From Phenylobacterium sp. (GTDB lineage: Bacteria; Pseudomonadota; Alphaproteobacteria; Caulobacterales; Caulobacteraceae), in contig JADCAS010000008.1 in the NCBI GenBank assembly GCA_020401865.1, positions 37,039 through 101,038 on the forward strand: 64,000 nucleotides of DNA. Direction: 5' to 3'. This document shows, one piece after another, positions 38,268 to 50,260 of the stretch. The stretch's first letter is position 1. The number at the start of each line of letters is the position of its first letter. A program made the translations under genes and the position numbers. The notes below the pieces were generated by a model. It made no database searches. It saw only the letters and a program-made list of their open reading frames with translations, and was not told where the DNA came from.

Positions 38268-40628
38268 TCAGGCCCTCTCGACGAAGCTGTCGAGCACCTT
38301 CTTCTCGCCGGCCTTGTCGAAGGCCACGGTCAGCTTGGAGCCCTCGGCCACCAGCACCCGGCCATAGCCGAACTTCTGGTGGAAGACCCGGTCGCCCCGG
38401 GCATAGGCGCTGGACTGCGGGTCGGAGACCGCCAGGAGCTTGCCCTCACCCTCGATGACTGCCTTGCGGTTGACGGGGGCCGCGGGCCGCCCCCGGTCCT
38501 GGGCCCGACGCCAGCCGGGGGAGTCGTAGCCGGAGCCGAAGGCCGGGGTCTCGTCCCAGCGGCTGGCCGCCGCCTGCATGCCCGGACCGCCGCTGAAATA
38601 GCCGGTCTCCGAGACCGCCTCCACATGCGCCTCGGGCAGCTCATCGACAAAGCGGCTGGGCAGCTGGCTGGTCCAGCGGCCATAGACGAGGCGGTTGGCG
38701 GCGAAGGAGATGCGGGCTGACTTCCGCGCCCGGGTCAGGCCGACATAGGCGAGGCGCCTTTCCTCCTCCAGGCCCTTCTCGCCGGTCTCGTCCAGGCTGC
38801 GCTGGGAGGGGAAGACCCCTTCCTCCCAGCCCGGCAGGAAGACCAGGGGAAACTCCAGCCCCTTGGCCGAGTGCAGGGTCATGATCTGGACGGCGTCGGC
38901 CTGGGGCCCCCGGTCCATGTCCATGACCAGGGAGACGTGCTCGAGATAGGCCTGCAGGGTGTCGAAGGCGTCCATGGACTGGACGAGTTCCTTGAGGTTC
39001 TCCAGCCGGGTCTGGGCGGTGGGGGTGCGGTCGGCGCGCAGGGCGTCGGTGTAGCCGCTTTCCTCCAGTATGGTCTCGGTCAGGCGGGCGTGGTGGGTGT
39101 CACGCGACAGGGCCGTCCACCGGTCGAGGTCGCGCAGGAAATTGGCCAGGGCGGTGCGGGTTCGGGCGGGCAGTTCGTCCGTCAGGGCGGCCTCGCGGGC
39201 GGCGGCCAGGGCCGGGACGCCGGAGGCCCGGGCGATCTGGAACAGTTTCTGAACCGAGGCTTCGCCAATGCCCCGGCGGGGGGTGTTGACGATGCGCTCG
39301 AAGGCCAGGTCGTCGTCCGGCGACTGGACGAGGCGCAGATAGGCGTGGGCGTCCCGGATCTCGGCCCGCTCGAAGAAGCGCGGCCCGCCCACCACCGTGT
39401 AGGGGATGGACATCAGGACGAAGCGCTCCTCGAAGGCGCGCATCTGGAAGGAGGCCCGGACCAGGATGGCCATGTCGCGGTAGGCGAGGGGGGCCTCGTC
39501 GCGCTCGCCCCGGTGGGCGCGCTCGATCTCCTCGGCGACGAGGCGGCTCTCGGCCTCGCCGTCCCAGACGCCGCGGACCAGGACCTTGGCCCCGCCCTCC
39601 GCCTCGGTCCACAAGGTCTTGCCCAGCCGGCCGCGGTTGGCGGCGATCAGCCCCGAGGCCGCGCCCAGGATGTGGGCGGTGGAGCGGTAGTTGCGCTCCA
39701 GACGGATGACCTTCGCCCCCGGGAAGTCCTTCTCGAAGCGCAGGATGTTGTCCACCTCGGCGCCCCGCCAGCCGTAGATCGACTGGTCGTCATCGCCCAC
39801 GCAGCAGACATTGCCCCGCGACTGGCCCAGCAGGCGCAGCCACAGGTACTGGGCGACATTGGTGTCCTGGTACTCGTCGACCAGGATGTAGCGGAAGCGG
39901 CGATGGTACTCCTCCAGGATGTCCGGCCGGGCCTGGAGCAGGGTCAGGTTGTGGAGCAGGAGGTCGCCGAAGTCGCAGGCGTTCAGCACCCGCAAGCGCT
40001 CCTGATAGGCGCGGTAGAGCTCCTGCACCCTGTTGCCGGCGAAACCCGCCCCCTCGCCGGAGGGCAGCTTCTCGGGCGTCCAGCCACGGTTCTTCCAGTG
40101 GTCGATCAGGCCCGCCAGGGCCTTGGGCGTCCACCGCTTCACGTCGATGTTGGCCGCCTCCATCACCTGCTTGATCAGGCGCTCCTGGTCGTCGGTGTCG
40201 AGGATGGTGAAGGTGGACTTCAGCCCGACGATCTCGGCGTGCCGGCGCAGGATCTGGGCGGCGATGGAGTGGAAGGTGCCCAGCCAGCGCAGCCCCTCGG
40301 CCTCGGGCCCGAGAATGGCGGCGAGGCGCTCGCGCATCTCCCGCGCCGCCTTGTTGGTGAAGGTGACGGCCAGGATCTCCCAGGGCCGGGCCCGGCCCGT
40401 CGCCAGGATGTGGGCCAGGCGCGTGGTCAGGACCCGGGTCTTGCCCGTGCCGGCGCCCGCCAGCACCAGCACGGCGCCGTCGACGGCCTCCACGGCCTCC
40501 CGCTGCTCGGGGTTCAGCCCCTTGAGGTAGTCTGGCTCGGCCCCGGCGCGCAGGCCTGCACTGGCCCTCTGGCTGAGGGTGAGGCCGCGCTCCGCCTCCG
40601 GCCCGCCGAGTGATTCCGTCTCCGACAT
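38268..40628 (-). CDS. uvrD: UvrD/PcrA-type ATP-dependent DNA helicase
   Basis: Superfamily 1 helicase of 786 residues used in nucleotide-excision and mismatch repair. Motif I LAGAGTGKTRVLTTRL, motif II LVDEYQDTN, motif III GDDDQSIYGWRGAE and motif VI VGLTRARKSARISFA are present in order. The C-terminal Tudor-like domain (FHQKFGYGRVLVAEGSKLTV) is the RNA-polymerase-binding module of UvrD/PcrA. Complete. Confidence 0.95.
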   Translation of the reverse strand: MSETESLGGPEAERGLTLSQRASAGLRAGAEPDYLKGLNPEQREAVEAVDGAVLVLAGAGTGKTRVLTTRLAHILATGRARPWEILAVTFTNKAAREMRERLAAILGPEAEGLRWLGTFHSIAAQILRRHAEIVGLKSTFTILDTDDQERLIKQVMEAANIDVKRWTPKALAGLIDHWKNRGWTPEKLPSGEGAGFAGNRVQELYRAYQERLRVLNACDFGDLLLHNLTLLQARPDILEEYHRRFRYILVDEYQDTNVAQYLWLRLLGQSRGNVCCVGDDDQSIYGWRGAEVDNILRFEKDFPGAKVIRLERNYRSTAHILGAASGLIAANRGRLGKTLWTEAEGGAKVLVRGVWDGEAESRLVAEEIERAHRGERDEAPLAYRDMAILVRASFQMRAFEERFVLMSIPYTVVGGPRFFERAEIRDAHAYLRLVQSPDDDLAFERIVNTPRRGIGEASVQKLFQIARASGVPALAAAREAALTDELPARTRTALANFLRDLDRWTALSRDTHHARLTETILEESGYTDALRADRTPTAQTRLENLKELVQSMDAFDTLQAYLEHVSLVMDMDRGPQADAVQIMTLHSAKGLEFPLVFLPGWEEGVFPSQRSLDETGEKGLEEERRLAYVGLTRARKSARISFAANRLVYGRWTSQLPSRFVDELPEAHVEAVSETGYFSGGPGMQAAASRWDETPAFGSGYDSPGWRRAQDRGRPAAPVNRKAVIEGEGKLLAVSDPQSSAYARGDRVFHQKFGYGRVLVAEGSKLTVAFDKAGEKKVLDSFVERA

Positions 40629-40661
40629 GCGAACGGATGTAGCACGCGCGGGGCGGGGGAT

Positions 40662-40865
40662 TCAGCCCTTCGACCTCAGGGCCGCGACGCGACAGGCGGA
40701 GGCGAGGGGGCGGGCTCCCCGGCCGGCGTCGATCTCGGCCACCAGGGCGGCCAGTCGCAGACCCCTGGCGGCGGCGAGCGCCTCCAGCGCCGTCCAGAAT
40801 TCCGGCTCCAGCGCCAGGGAGGTGGCGTGGCCGGCGAGGTTGAGGGAGCGCTTCCTGAGGGTCAT
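40662..40865 (-). CDS. ribbon-helix-helix domain protein (RHH_4 type)
   Basis: A 67-residue protein beginning MTLRKRSLNLAGHATSLALE and continuing FWTALEALAAARGLRLAALV, which fits the RHH_4 family of small alphaproteobacterial DNA-binding proteins. The start at 40865 is chosen because homology begins there; the open frame reaches 40886. It is divergent from the coq4-like gene with a 93-base AT-richer gap that must hold both promoters. Target unknown. Confidence 0.75.
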   Translation of the reverse strand: MTLRKRSLNLAGHATSLALEPEFWTALEALAAARGLRLAALVAEIDAGRGARPLASACRVAALRSKG

Positions 40866-40958
40866 GTGTCGGCAGGCATACAGCATGTCGGCGAAGGGCG
40901 GCAGACCCTTGAAACCGGACCCGTGCGGCGCTACTTCCTTTTAACTTAGCAGTGTTTA

Positions 40959-41744
40959 GTGGACGCCATGACCGCCGACGTTCTGACTGCCGACAGGCCG
41001 ATTCCCGCGCCCCGCCGCGACTGGGGCGCCGCCCTGCGCGCCCTTCGCCGCCTGCTCCGCAACAAGGAGGACACCCGCCAGGTCTTCGAGATCATGCGGG
41101 CCCTGACGGGGGACTCCACCGGCCAGTGCTATCGTCGCCTGTGCTCCACGGCGCGCGGCGGGCGCATCGCCTATGAGCGCCAGGAATTCGCCCACCGGCT
41201 GATGGATGACGCCTGGCTGGATTCATTCCCCGACGGCACGGTCGGCGCGGCCTACCGGCAGTTCGTGCGGTCCCAGAGCATTTCGGCCGATGGACTGGCC
41301 GGTGTGAGCCGCGAGGGCGCCGGCGAGATCGACGCGCTCCATCCGGTGGCCTGGATGGCCCGGCGCATCCGCGACGTGCATGACGTCTGGCACATCCTGA
41401 CCGGCTATGGCCGCGACGGTCTGGGCGAGGCCTGCCTGGTGGCCTTCTCCTATCCGCAGACCCGCAGCCTCGGCTGGGCCCTGATCGCCCTGGGCGCAAT
41501 CTCCCGCACCCGCGGCGGTCGCTATCCCTACGTGCGCGCCATCTGGCAGGGCTACCAGCGGGGGAAGAAGGCGAAGTGGCTGCTGGCCGAGGATTACGAG
41601 GTCCTGTTCGCCGAGCCCCTGGACCAGGCGCGCCAGCGGCTGGGGATCACCCCGCCGACCGTCTATGACTCCATCCCGCCCGAAGCCCGCGACATCGTCG
41701 CCAGCCCCACCTCCGAAGGCGCCCCGCTCCCCGCCGCCGCCTAG
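40959..41744 (+). CDS. COQ4-family ubiquinone biosynthesis protein
   Basis: A 261-residue protein with the COQ4 metal motif H-D-x2-H-x11-E in HDVWHILTGYGRDGLGE (about residues 141-157). In eukaryotes COQ4 acts on C1 of the ubiquinone ring precursor (oxidative decarboxylation); an equivalent role in bacteria lacking some Ubi hydroxylases/decarboxylases is plausible. The ATGs at 40959 and 40968 are both possible. It is followed by a tandem of palindromic elements and converges on the DUF4169/aspartate aminotransferase genes. Confidence 0.85.
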   Translation: MDAMTADVLTADRPIPAPRRDWGAALRALRRLLRNKEDTRQVFEIMRALTGDSTGQCYRRLCSTARGGRIAYERQEFAHRLMDDAWLDSFPDGTVGAAYRQFVRSQSISADGLAGVSREGAGEIDALHPVAWMARRIRDVHDVWHILTGYGRDGLGEACLVAFSYPQTRSLGWALIALGAISRTRGGRYPYVRAIWQGYQRGKKAKWLLAEDYEVLFAEPLDQARQRLGITPPTVYDSIPPEARDIVASPTSEGAPLPAAA

Positions 41745-41785
41745 GGCCCGCTCTCCCCGCTTCGCGGGGAGCATCAAGTCGGTGA

Positions 41786-42094
41786 AGTTCCTCCCCCTTT
41801 TTGAGGGGGAGGTGGACCGCGAAGCGGGCCGGAGGAGGTTATCGGCGGCTCAGCAGGCCCCCTCACCCCGCTCCGCGGGGAGCTCCCCCGCAGGGGAGCA
41901 ATTAAGATACTGTAATTCCTCCACCTCTTGAGGGGGAGGTGGGCCGCGCATCGGGCCGGAGGGGGTTATCGGCGGCTCAGCAGGCCCCCTCACCCCGCTC
42001 CGCGGGCAGCTCCCCCGCAGGGGAGCAATCAACGCGTTGTAATTCCTCCACCTCTTGAGTGGGAGGTGGACCGCGCAGCGGGCCGGAGGGGGTC
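41786..42094. repeat. tandem array of palindromic MITE-like elements, locus 2
   Basis: The 358 bases between the coq4-like gene and the DUF4169 gene contain no gene. They hold one partial and two full copies of the element (full copies 41856-41967 and 41983-42094, 112 bases each), repeating with a period of 127-128 bases. Left ends are GGCCCCCTCA and right ends GGAGGGGGTT or GGAGGGGGTC. Linkers such as TATCGGCGGCTCAGCA are also repeated, which indicates local duplication rather than independent insertion. A further arm precedes it at 41745-41773. Confidence 0.85.
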
Positions 42095-42102
42095 TGCGGA
42101 GG

Positions 42103-42276
42103 CTAGGGTTCCAGGCGCTTGCCGTCGAGCTGGCGGGCGGTGCGGGTTGCGTCCGCCTGCGCCTGGGCCTTTTCGGCCTTGGTCCGCCCGAAGGCGACGC
42201 GGTTCTCTGCGGCGAGGGATTTCGCGGCTTCCCGCGCCCGGGCCTTGCGGGCCTTGTTCAGGTTGACGACCGTCAC
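42103..42276 (-). CDS. DUF4169 family small protein
   Basis: A 57-residue basic, helical protein starting with GTG at 42276: MTVVNLNKARKARAREAAK at the N-terminus and RTARQLDGKRLEP at the end. The opening VNLNKARK and the closing LDGKRLEP match the small alphaproteobacterial DUF4169 family. The start lies four bases past the aspartate aminotransferase stop, so the two are cotranscribed. Function unknown. Members are short and often missed by gene callers. Confidence 0.8.
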   Translation of the reverse strand: MTVVNLNKARKARAREAAKSLAAENRVAFGRTKAEKAQAQADATRTARQLDGKRLEP

Positions 42277-42279
42277 GGC

Positions 42280-44320
<2,041 letters not shown>

Positions 44321-44440
44321 CCCGGTCGAAAGGCGGCGCGGGAGGGATCTCGCCTGGCCCTTTCGCGCAAGCTTCTTGCCGATCCAGCGCCTGCGACCCG
44401 GTTCCACGCAAAACTCTTGCGCCAGACTCGGCGGATCGTT

Positions 44441-44506
44441 ATGAGCCTTCCCATGATCGCAGTCGCCATCCGGCTTGGACTTCTGCGGGGGCTTAGTCGC
44501 CCCTGA
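44441..44506 (+). CDS. leucine-rich leader peptide upstream of leuA
   Basis: A 21-codon ORF (begins MSLPMIAVAI, ends GLLRGLSRP) with five leucine codons, four of them CTT, plus two isoleucine and two valine codons. CTT is avoided in this GC-rich genome, so a run of it is unlikely by chance. The stop codon lies inside a set of competing stems that reach the leuA start. This is the layout of a ribosome-mediated attenuator for leucine synthesis. No convincing ribosome binding site is seen immediately before its ATG. Confidence 0.65.
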   Translation: MSLPMIAVAIRLGLLRGLSRP

Positions 44507-44551
44507 GCGCCTCTTCAGGCTGCGCACCTTCGCGGCCGGGCGTTTCAGGGG
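44488..44551 (+). promoter_or_regulatory. putative leuA attenuator with mutually exclusive stems
   Basis: Stem 1: GGGGC (44488-44492) with GCCCC (44499-44503). Stem 2: CCTGA (44502-44506) with TCAGG (44515-44519). Stem 3: CCCCTGA (44500-44506) with TCAGGGG (44545-44551), the latter being the purine-rich stretch directly before the first leuA ATG. All three use the same C-rich strand, so only one can form at a time. A classical U-tract terminator is not evident, so control may be by masking the leuA translation start. Confidence 0.5.
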
Positions 44552-46201
44552 ATGACCCTCACACCCGACCTGATCCAACGCCCCGCGAACTGCGAGTTTC
44601 TCACAATGAACGCCATCCCTTCCAACGCCCCCGCTGCGGCCCCGTCTGCTGACGCCAAGGACCGCGTCATCGTCTTCGACACCACCATGCGCGACGGCGA
44701 GCAGTCGCCCGGCGCCTCCATGTCCCTCGAGGAGAAGCTGGAGCTGGCCAAGATCCTCGAGGACATGCGGGTCGACGTCATCGAGGCCGGCTTCCCCATC
44801 GCCTCCAACGGCGACTTCGAGTCCGTCCGCCGCATCTCCGAGATCGTCACCGAGAGCACGGTCTGCGGCCTGGCCCGGGCCGGCCAGGCGGACATCGAGC
44901 GCTGCGCCGAGGCCATCCGCCCGGCCAGGCGCGGCCGGATCCACACCTTCATCTCCACCAGCCCGGTCCACATGAAGTGGAAGCTGCAGATGGAGCCCGA
45001 GGCGGTGCTGGAGATGGTGACCAAGTCGGTCTCTCACGCCCGCAACCTCTGCGGTGATGTGGAGTGGTCGGCCGAGGACGCCACCCGCACGGAGCGCGAC
45101 TTCCTGCGGCGCTGCGTGGAGGCGGCCATCCGCGCCGGCGCGACCACCATCAACATCCCGGATACGGTGGGCTACACCTACCCGTCCGAGTACGAGGCCG
45201 TGTTCCGCGACCTGATCGAGAACGTCCCCGGCGCCGACGGGGTGATCTTCTCCACCCACTGCCACAACGACCTGGGCCTGGCGGTGGCCAACAGCCTGGC
45301 CGGCGTGCAGGGCGGGGCCCGGCAGGTCGAGGTCGCCGTGAACGGCATGGGCGAGCGGGCCGGCAACGCCGCCCTGGAGGAAGTGGTCATGGCCCTGAAG
45401 GTGCGCGGGGACCGGCTGCTCTATCAGACCGGCGTCCAGACCCAGCACATCACCCGGGCCAGCCGCTACGTCTCGGCCATCACCGGCTTCCCGGTGCAGT
45501 ACAACAAGGCCATCGTCGGCAAGAACGCCTTCGCCCACGAGAGCGGCATCCATCAGGACGGCATGCTCAAGAACGCCGAGACCTACGAGATCATGCGTCC
45601 GGAGGACGTGGGTCAGGGCGGCACCAACCTGGTCATGGGCAAGCATTCCGGCCGCCACGCCTTCCGCGAAAAGCTGAAGGGGCTGGGCTACGAGCTGGGC
45701 CAGAACGCCCTGAACGAGGCCTTCCAGCGCTTCAAGGACCTCGCCGACAAGAAGAAGGACGTCTACGACGACGACATCGTCGCCCTGGTCGACGACGCCC
45801 TGGCCTCGGGGGCGGACCGGATTCAGGTCAAGAGCCTGCGCGTGGTCGCCGGCACCGAGGGCCCGCAGACGGCGGACCTGGTCCTGACCGTCGACGGCGA
45901 GGAAAGGGTCGCCGCCGCCACCGGCGACGGTCCGGTGGACGCGGTCTTCCACGCCATCCGGCAGGCCGTGCCGCACGAGTCCGACCTGCGGCTGTTCCAG
46001 GTCCACGCCGTGACCGAGGGCACGGACGCCCAGGCGCAGGTCTCGGTGCGACTGGAGGAGGACGGCCGCATCGCCACCGGACAGGCGGCGGACACCGACA
46101 CCCTGACCGCCTCGGCCAAGGCCTACGTCAACGCCCTCAACAACCTCATCGCCCGTCGGGAAAAAACCGCCCCCGGCGCCCGGCTCGCCAGCGGCTTCTG
46201 A
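44552..46201 (+). CDS. leuA: 2-isopropylmalate synthase
   Basis: First enzyme of leucine synthesis, condensing acetyl-CoA with 2-oxoisovalerate; 549 residues from this start. The HMGL-like catalytic domain ([50 protein letters not shown]) is followed by the regulatory LeuA dimer domain (about residues 430-530) for leucine feedback. Two starts are possible: ATG 44552, with AGGGG almost touching it, and ATG 44606 ([10 protein letters not shown]). Strong homology begins only at DRVIVFDTT, so the shorter form cannot be excluded. Confidence 0.95.
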   Translation: MTLTPDLIQRPANCEFLTMNAIPSNAPAAAPSADAKDRVIVFDTTMRDGEQSPGASMSLEEKLELAKILEDMRVDVIEAGFPIASNGDFESVRRISEIVTESTVCGLARAGQADIERCAEAIRPARRGRIHTFISTSPVHMKWKLQMEPEAVLEMVTKSVSHARNLCGDVEWSAEDATRTERDFLRRCVEAAIRAGATTINIPDTVGYTYPSEYEAVFRDLIENVPGADGVIFSTHCHNDLGLAVANSLAGVQGGARQVEVAVNGMGERAGNAALEEVVMALKVRGDRLLYQTGVQTQHITRASRYVSAITGFPVQYNKAIVGKNAFAHESGIHQDGMLKNAETYEIMRPEDVGQGGTNLVMGKHSGRHAFREKLKGLGYELGQNALNEAFQRFKDLADKKKDVYDDDIVALVDDALASGADRIQVKSLRVVAGTEGPQTADLVLTVDGEERVAAATGDGPVDAVFHAIRQAVPHESDLRLFQVHAVTEGTDAQAQVSVRLEEDGRIATGQAADTDTLTASAKAYVNALNNLIARREKTAPGARLASGF

Positions 46202-46204
46202 CGG

Positions 46205-47083
46205 ATGTTGTGGGTCCTGCTTGCAGCGGCCGCCGCTCCGCTGCAGGTGGCCCGCAACGCCTTCCAGCGGGGCATGATCGGCGAGGCGGGCCCCTGGGGC
46301 GCGACCCTGGTCCGGTTTCTGTTCGGCCTGCCCTTCTCCCTGGTGCTGCTGACCCTGGCGATCCTCCTGACCCCGGACGCCCGGCCGAACCCGGACCTGC
46401 GATTCTTCGTCACCGTGGGGACGGGCGGGCTGGCCCAGATCGGCGCCACCGCCTGCCTTCTGGTCGCCATGCAGCGCGCCGGCTTCGCGGTGGCCACCTT
46501 TCTGCAGCAGGCGGCGCTCCCCTTCGGGGCCCTGCTCGGCTGGGTGGTCTTTGGCGACGCCATGCGCCCGTTGCAGTGGCTGGGGGTGGGGGTGACCTGC
46601 GCCGGCCTCTTCATCCTCTCCTGGCCGAAGGCGGGCCTTCGCAAGATGGACGCCGGCGCCCTCCTGGGCCTGGCCGCGGCAGCCTTCTTCGCGGTCTCCA
46701 TGAACGGCTACCGGCAGGCGGGCCTGGCGCTGGAGCCCCGGCATCCGGTCTACGCCGGGATCGGGGCTGTCGTGGCGGCCCAGGCGATCCAGTCCTCGGT
46801 CCTCGGCGGGATCCTCGCGGTCCTGCGGCCTGAAGCCCTCCGGGCGGTCTTCGCCTCCTGGCGATCCTCTCTTGGAGCGGGCGCCTGCGGAGCGGGGGCC
46901 TCGGCCCTCTGGTTCTCGGCCCTGGCCATGTCGCCGCCGGGGCCCGTCCGCGCGGTGGGCGTCATCGAGGCGCCCATCGCCGCCCTGGCCGGCCGGACCC
47001 TCTTCCGGGAGCGGCTCACGCCCCTGCAGCTCGTCGCGGGAGCGGCCACGGCCGTCGGCGTGGTGGTGACGGCGCTCAGCTGA
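46205..47083 (+). CDS. EamA/DMT family transporter
   Basis: A 292-residue inner-membrane protein with about ten hydrophobic helices in two repeats (LLAAAAAPLQVARNAFQRGM, then from about 150 LGLAAAAFFAVSMNGYRQAG). GVTCAGLFILSWPKAG and PIAALAGRTLFRERLTPLQL are typical EamA elements. It starts three bases after leuA, so it may be coexpressed and could export a product or analogue of that pathway, but this is a guess. Confidence 0.85.
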   Translation: MLWVLLAAAAAPLQVARNAFQRGMIGEAGPWGATLVRFLFGLPFSLVLLTLAILLTPDARPNPDLRFFVTVGTGGLAQIGATACLLVAMQRAGFAVATFLQQAALPFGALLGWVVFGDAMRPLQWLGVGVTCAGLFILSWPKAGLRKMDAGALLGLAAAAFFAVSMNGYRQAGLALEPRHPVYAGIGAVVAAQAIQSSVLGGILAVLRPEALRAVFASWRSSLGAGACGAGASALWFSALAMSPPGPVRAVGVIEAPIAALAGRTLFRERLTPLQLVAGAATAVGVVVTALS

Positions 47084-47123
47084 AGGCGCAGGATGGTCGC
47101 AACAGTCGGGGAGGGCGCACAGG

Positions 47124-47936
47124 ATGGACCACGCCGGATTTGACGTCGACGGGCACGCCGGACGGCTTGCCCGGGATGGCTTCACCCTCATCGAGGACTT
47201 CCTGTCGCCCGCCGACCTGGCCGAGGCCCGTGAGCGGATCGACGCCCTGTCGGACCAGCACCGCGGCCGGAACGCCTTCGAAGGCTACGCCACCGAAAGA
47301 ATCTACACCCTGGTCGCCCGAGGGCCCGTCTTCGAGCGGATGACCGAGGACGCCCGGCTTCTGGCCCTGCTCGACCGCTTCCTCCTGCCGGGCTACCTGC
47401 TGACCGCCAGCCAGTCGATCCGCATCCATCCCGGTGAGGCGGCCCAGGCCCTGCATATCGATGACAGTTTCTACCGCCTTCCGCGGCCGCGCCCGGCGGT
47501 CAGCCTGACCCTCATTGCGGCCATCGATGCCTTCACCGGGGAGAATGGGGCCACGGACATCCTTCCCGGCTCCCACCTCTGGGACGAGGCCCGGGCGGCG
47601 GAGGCCATCGCGGCGGGGGGCGGGGCCGGCCTGAGGCCTGCCGTCATGCCGGCCGGGGCGGCCATCGTCCTGCAGGGCAACCTCATCCACCGGGGCGGCG
47701 CCAACCGCAGCGCAGCCCCCCGACTGGCGGTGACGAGCCAGTACTGCCAGCCCTGGGCGCGACCCCAGGAGAACTTCTTTCTGGGCGTCCCGCCCGCCCG
47801 GGCGGCGGCCCTGTCGCCACGCCTCCAGGCCCTGCTCGGCTATGAGGTCTGGTCCCCTTTCATGGGCCATGTGACCGGCTCTCACCCCCGCAAAGCGCTG
47901 GAACCGGGCTGGTTGGCCCCGGTGGAGCGGTCCTGA
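47124..47936 (+). CDS. phytanoyl-CoA dioxygenase (PhyH)-like protein
   Basis: A 270-residue Fe(II)/2-oxoglutarate-dependent oxygenase. The N-terminal GFTLIEDFLSPADLAEARER is followed by the metal triad: H and D in ALHIDDSFYRL and the distal H in GNLIHRGGANRS, with the 2-oxoglutarate arginine in APRLAVTSQY. Members hydroxylate a wide variety of small molecules, so the substrate is open. It lies 40 bases after the EamA gene, in the same direction. Confidence 0.86.
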   Translation: MDHAGFDVDGHAGRLARDGFTLIEDFLSPADLAEARERIDALSDQHRGRNAFEGYATERIYTLVARGPVFERMTEDARLLALLDRFLLPGYLLTASQSIRIHPGEAAQALHIDDSFYRLPRPRPAVSLTLIAAIDAFTGENGATDILPGSHLWDEARAAEAIAAGGGAGLRPAVMPAGAAIVLQGNLIHRGGANRSAAPRLAVTSQYCQPWARPQENFFLGVPPARAAALSPRLQALLGYEVWSPFMGHVTGSHPRKALEPGWLAPVERS

Positions 47937-47996
47937 CGGCGGGGCGCAGGCCGATTCCACCCCGGGACTGTCCGAAGGACGAAGGATTCACCTTGA

Positions 47997-49187
<1,191 letters not shown>

Positions 49188-49267
49188 GGCAGGCTCTGGC
49201 GGGAATCGCAGGACTGGGAACACTAGGCGGGGCTGATCGGCAGCGCGAATGAGGGGCTTCCGTCCGC

Positions 49268-50260
49268 TTGGGGGCCCGGGAGATCGTCGGGTCCGTGTCT
49301 TTCAGGGATAACCCCTTCGGCGAGGTGAGGCTGCCCCTTCTGCTGGGCGCCGTGGCCGCCTGCGTCGTGGCCCTGGTCGTGGCCTTCGCCCTCCTGATGG
49401 TCGACCGGCGGCAGACCTACCAGACGGGCGCCTACAACGCCCTGCGCAAGGCCTCCGACGTCGTCGTGGCGCCGGTGACGGGCGCCGTGGCCGCCCCGGT
49501 CCGCTGGGCCGGCGGGGTCGCCGAGGGGATCGGCGGCTACTTCTTCGCCGCCTCTGAGAACCGTCGCCTCAAGGCTGAGCTGGCCGCCGCCCGCGTCTGG
49601 CGCGAGCGGGCGATCGCCCTGGCCGACGAGAACGCCCGCTACCGCGCCCTGCTGGGTCTCGCCGTGGACCCCCCGGTTCCCATGGTCACAGGCCGGACGG
49701 TGAGCGAGAGCCGCGGTCCCTACGCCAACACCCGCCTGGTCAACGTCGGTGCGGCCCAGGGGGTCCGGGTCGGGCACCCCGTGCTCAGCGAGAATGGATT
49801 GGTGGGCCGGGTGATCGGCGTCTCGTCACGGGTCAGCCGCGTGCTGATGCTGACGGACACCGCTTCCCGGACGCCGGTGATGATTCAGCGCACCCGCGCC
49901 CGGGCTATTCTGACCGGCGACGGCGGCTGGGCGCCTGGGCTCGCCTACCTGCGGGGTCGGGACCCGGCCCGGGTCGGCGACCTGGTCCTGACCTCGGGGG
50001 ACGGCGGGGTCCTGCCAAGGGGGATCGCGGTGGGGCGCGTCGTCCGCGGCGTGGACGGCGACTGGCGGGTTCAGCTGGCCTCGGATTCTGCGCCCATCGA
50101 TTTCGTCCGGATCCTGCTGTTCGAGGACTTCGTGAAGCTGGAGGACCTGCGGGCCCTGGAGCGACCCGCGCCGCCGCCGCCGCCCACACCGGCGCCCCCG
50201 ACAGACCCGCCCGCCGCCGCCGTCGCGCCCGCCCAGAAGTCCCGGGGCGCCGCCCCATGA
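49268..50260 (+). CDS. mreC: rod shape-determining protein MreC
   Basis: Bitopic elongasome protein of about 330 residues. One transmembrane helix (about residues 23-44) is followed by a coiled coil (FAASENRRLKAELAAARVWR) and two beta barrels (GRTVSESRGPYANTRLVNVG, GLVGRVIGVSSRVSRVLMLT). The tail after residue 295 is proline-rich, common in Caulobacterales. TTG at 49268 is the predicted start; GTG at 49295 would remove nine residues and is a real alternative. It overlaps mreD by four bases. Confidence 0.93.
   Translation: MGAREIVGSVSFRDNPFGEVRLPLLLGAVAACVVALVVAFALLMVDRRQTYQTGAYNALRKASDVVVAPVTGAVAAPVRWAGGVAEGIGGYFFAASENRRLKAELAAARVWRERAIALADENARYRALLGLAVDPPVPMVTGRTVSESRGPYANTRLVNVGAAQGVRVGHPVLSENGLVGRVIGVSSRVSRVLMLTDTASRTPVMIQRTRARAILTGDGGWAPGLAYLRGRDPARVGDLVLTSGDGGVLPRGIAVGRVVRGVDGDWRVQLASDSAPIDFVRILLFEDFVKLEDLRALERPAPPPPPTPAPPTDPPAAAVAPAQKSRGAAP

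Noticed and set aside
41786..42094. CRISPR array
   Set aside because: The repeat unit is about 112 bases with a 127-base period, the linkers are themselves repeated, and no cas genes are nearby. It fits tandem palindromic elements.
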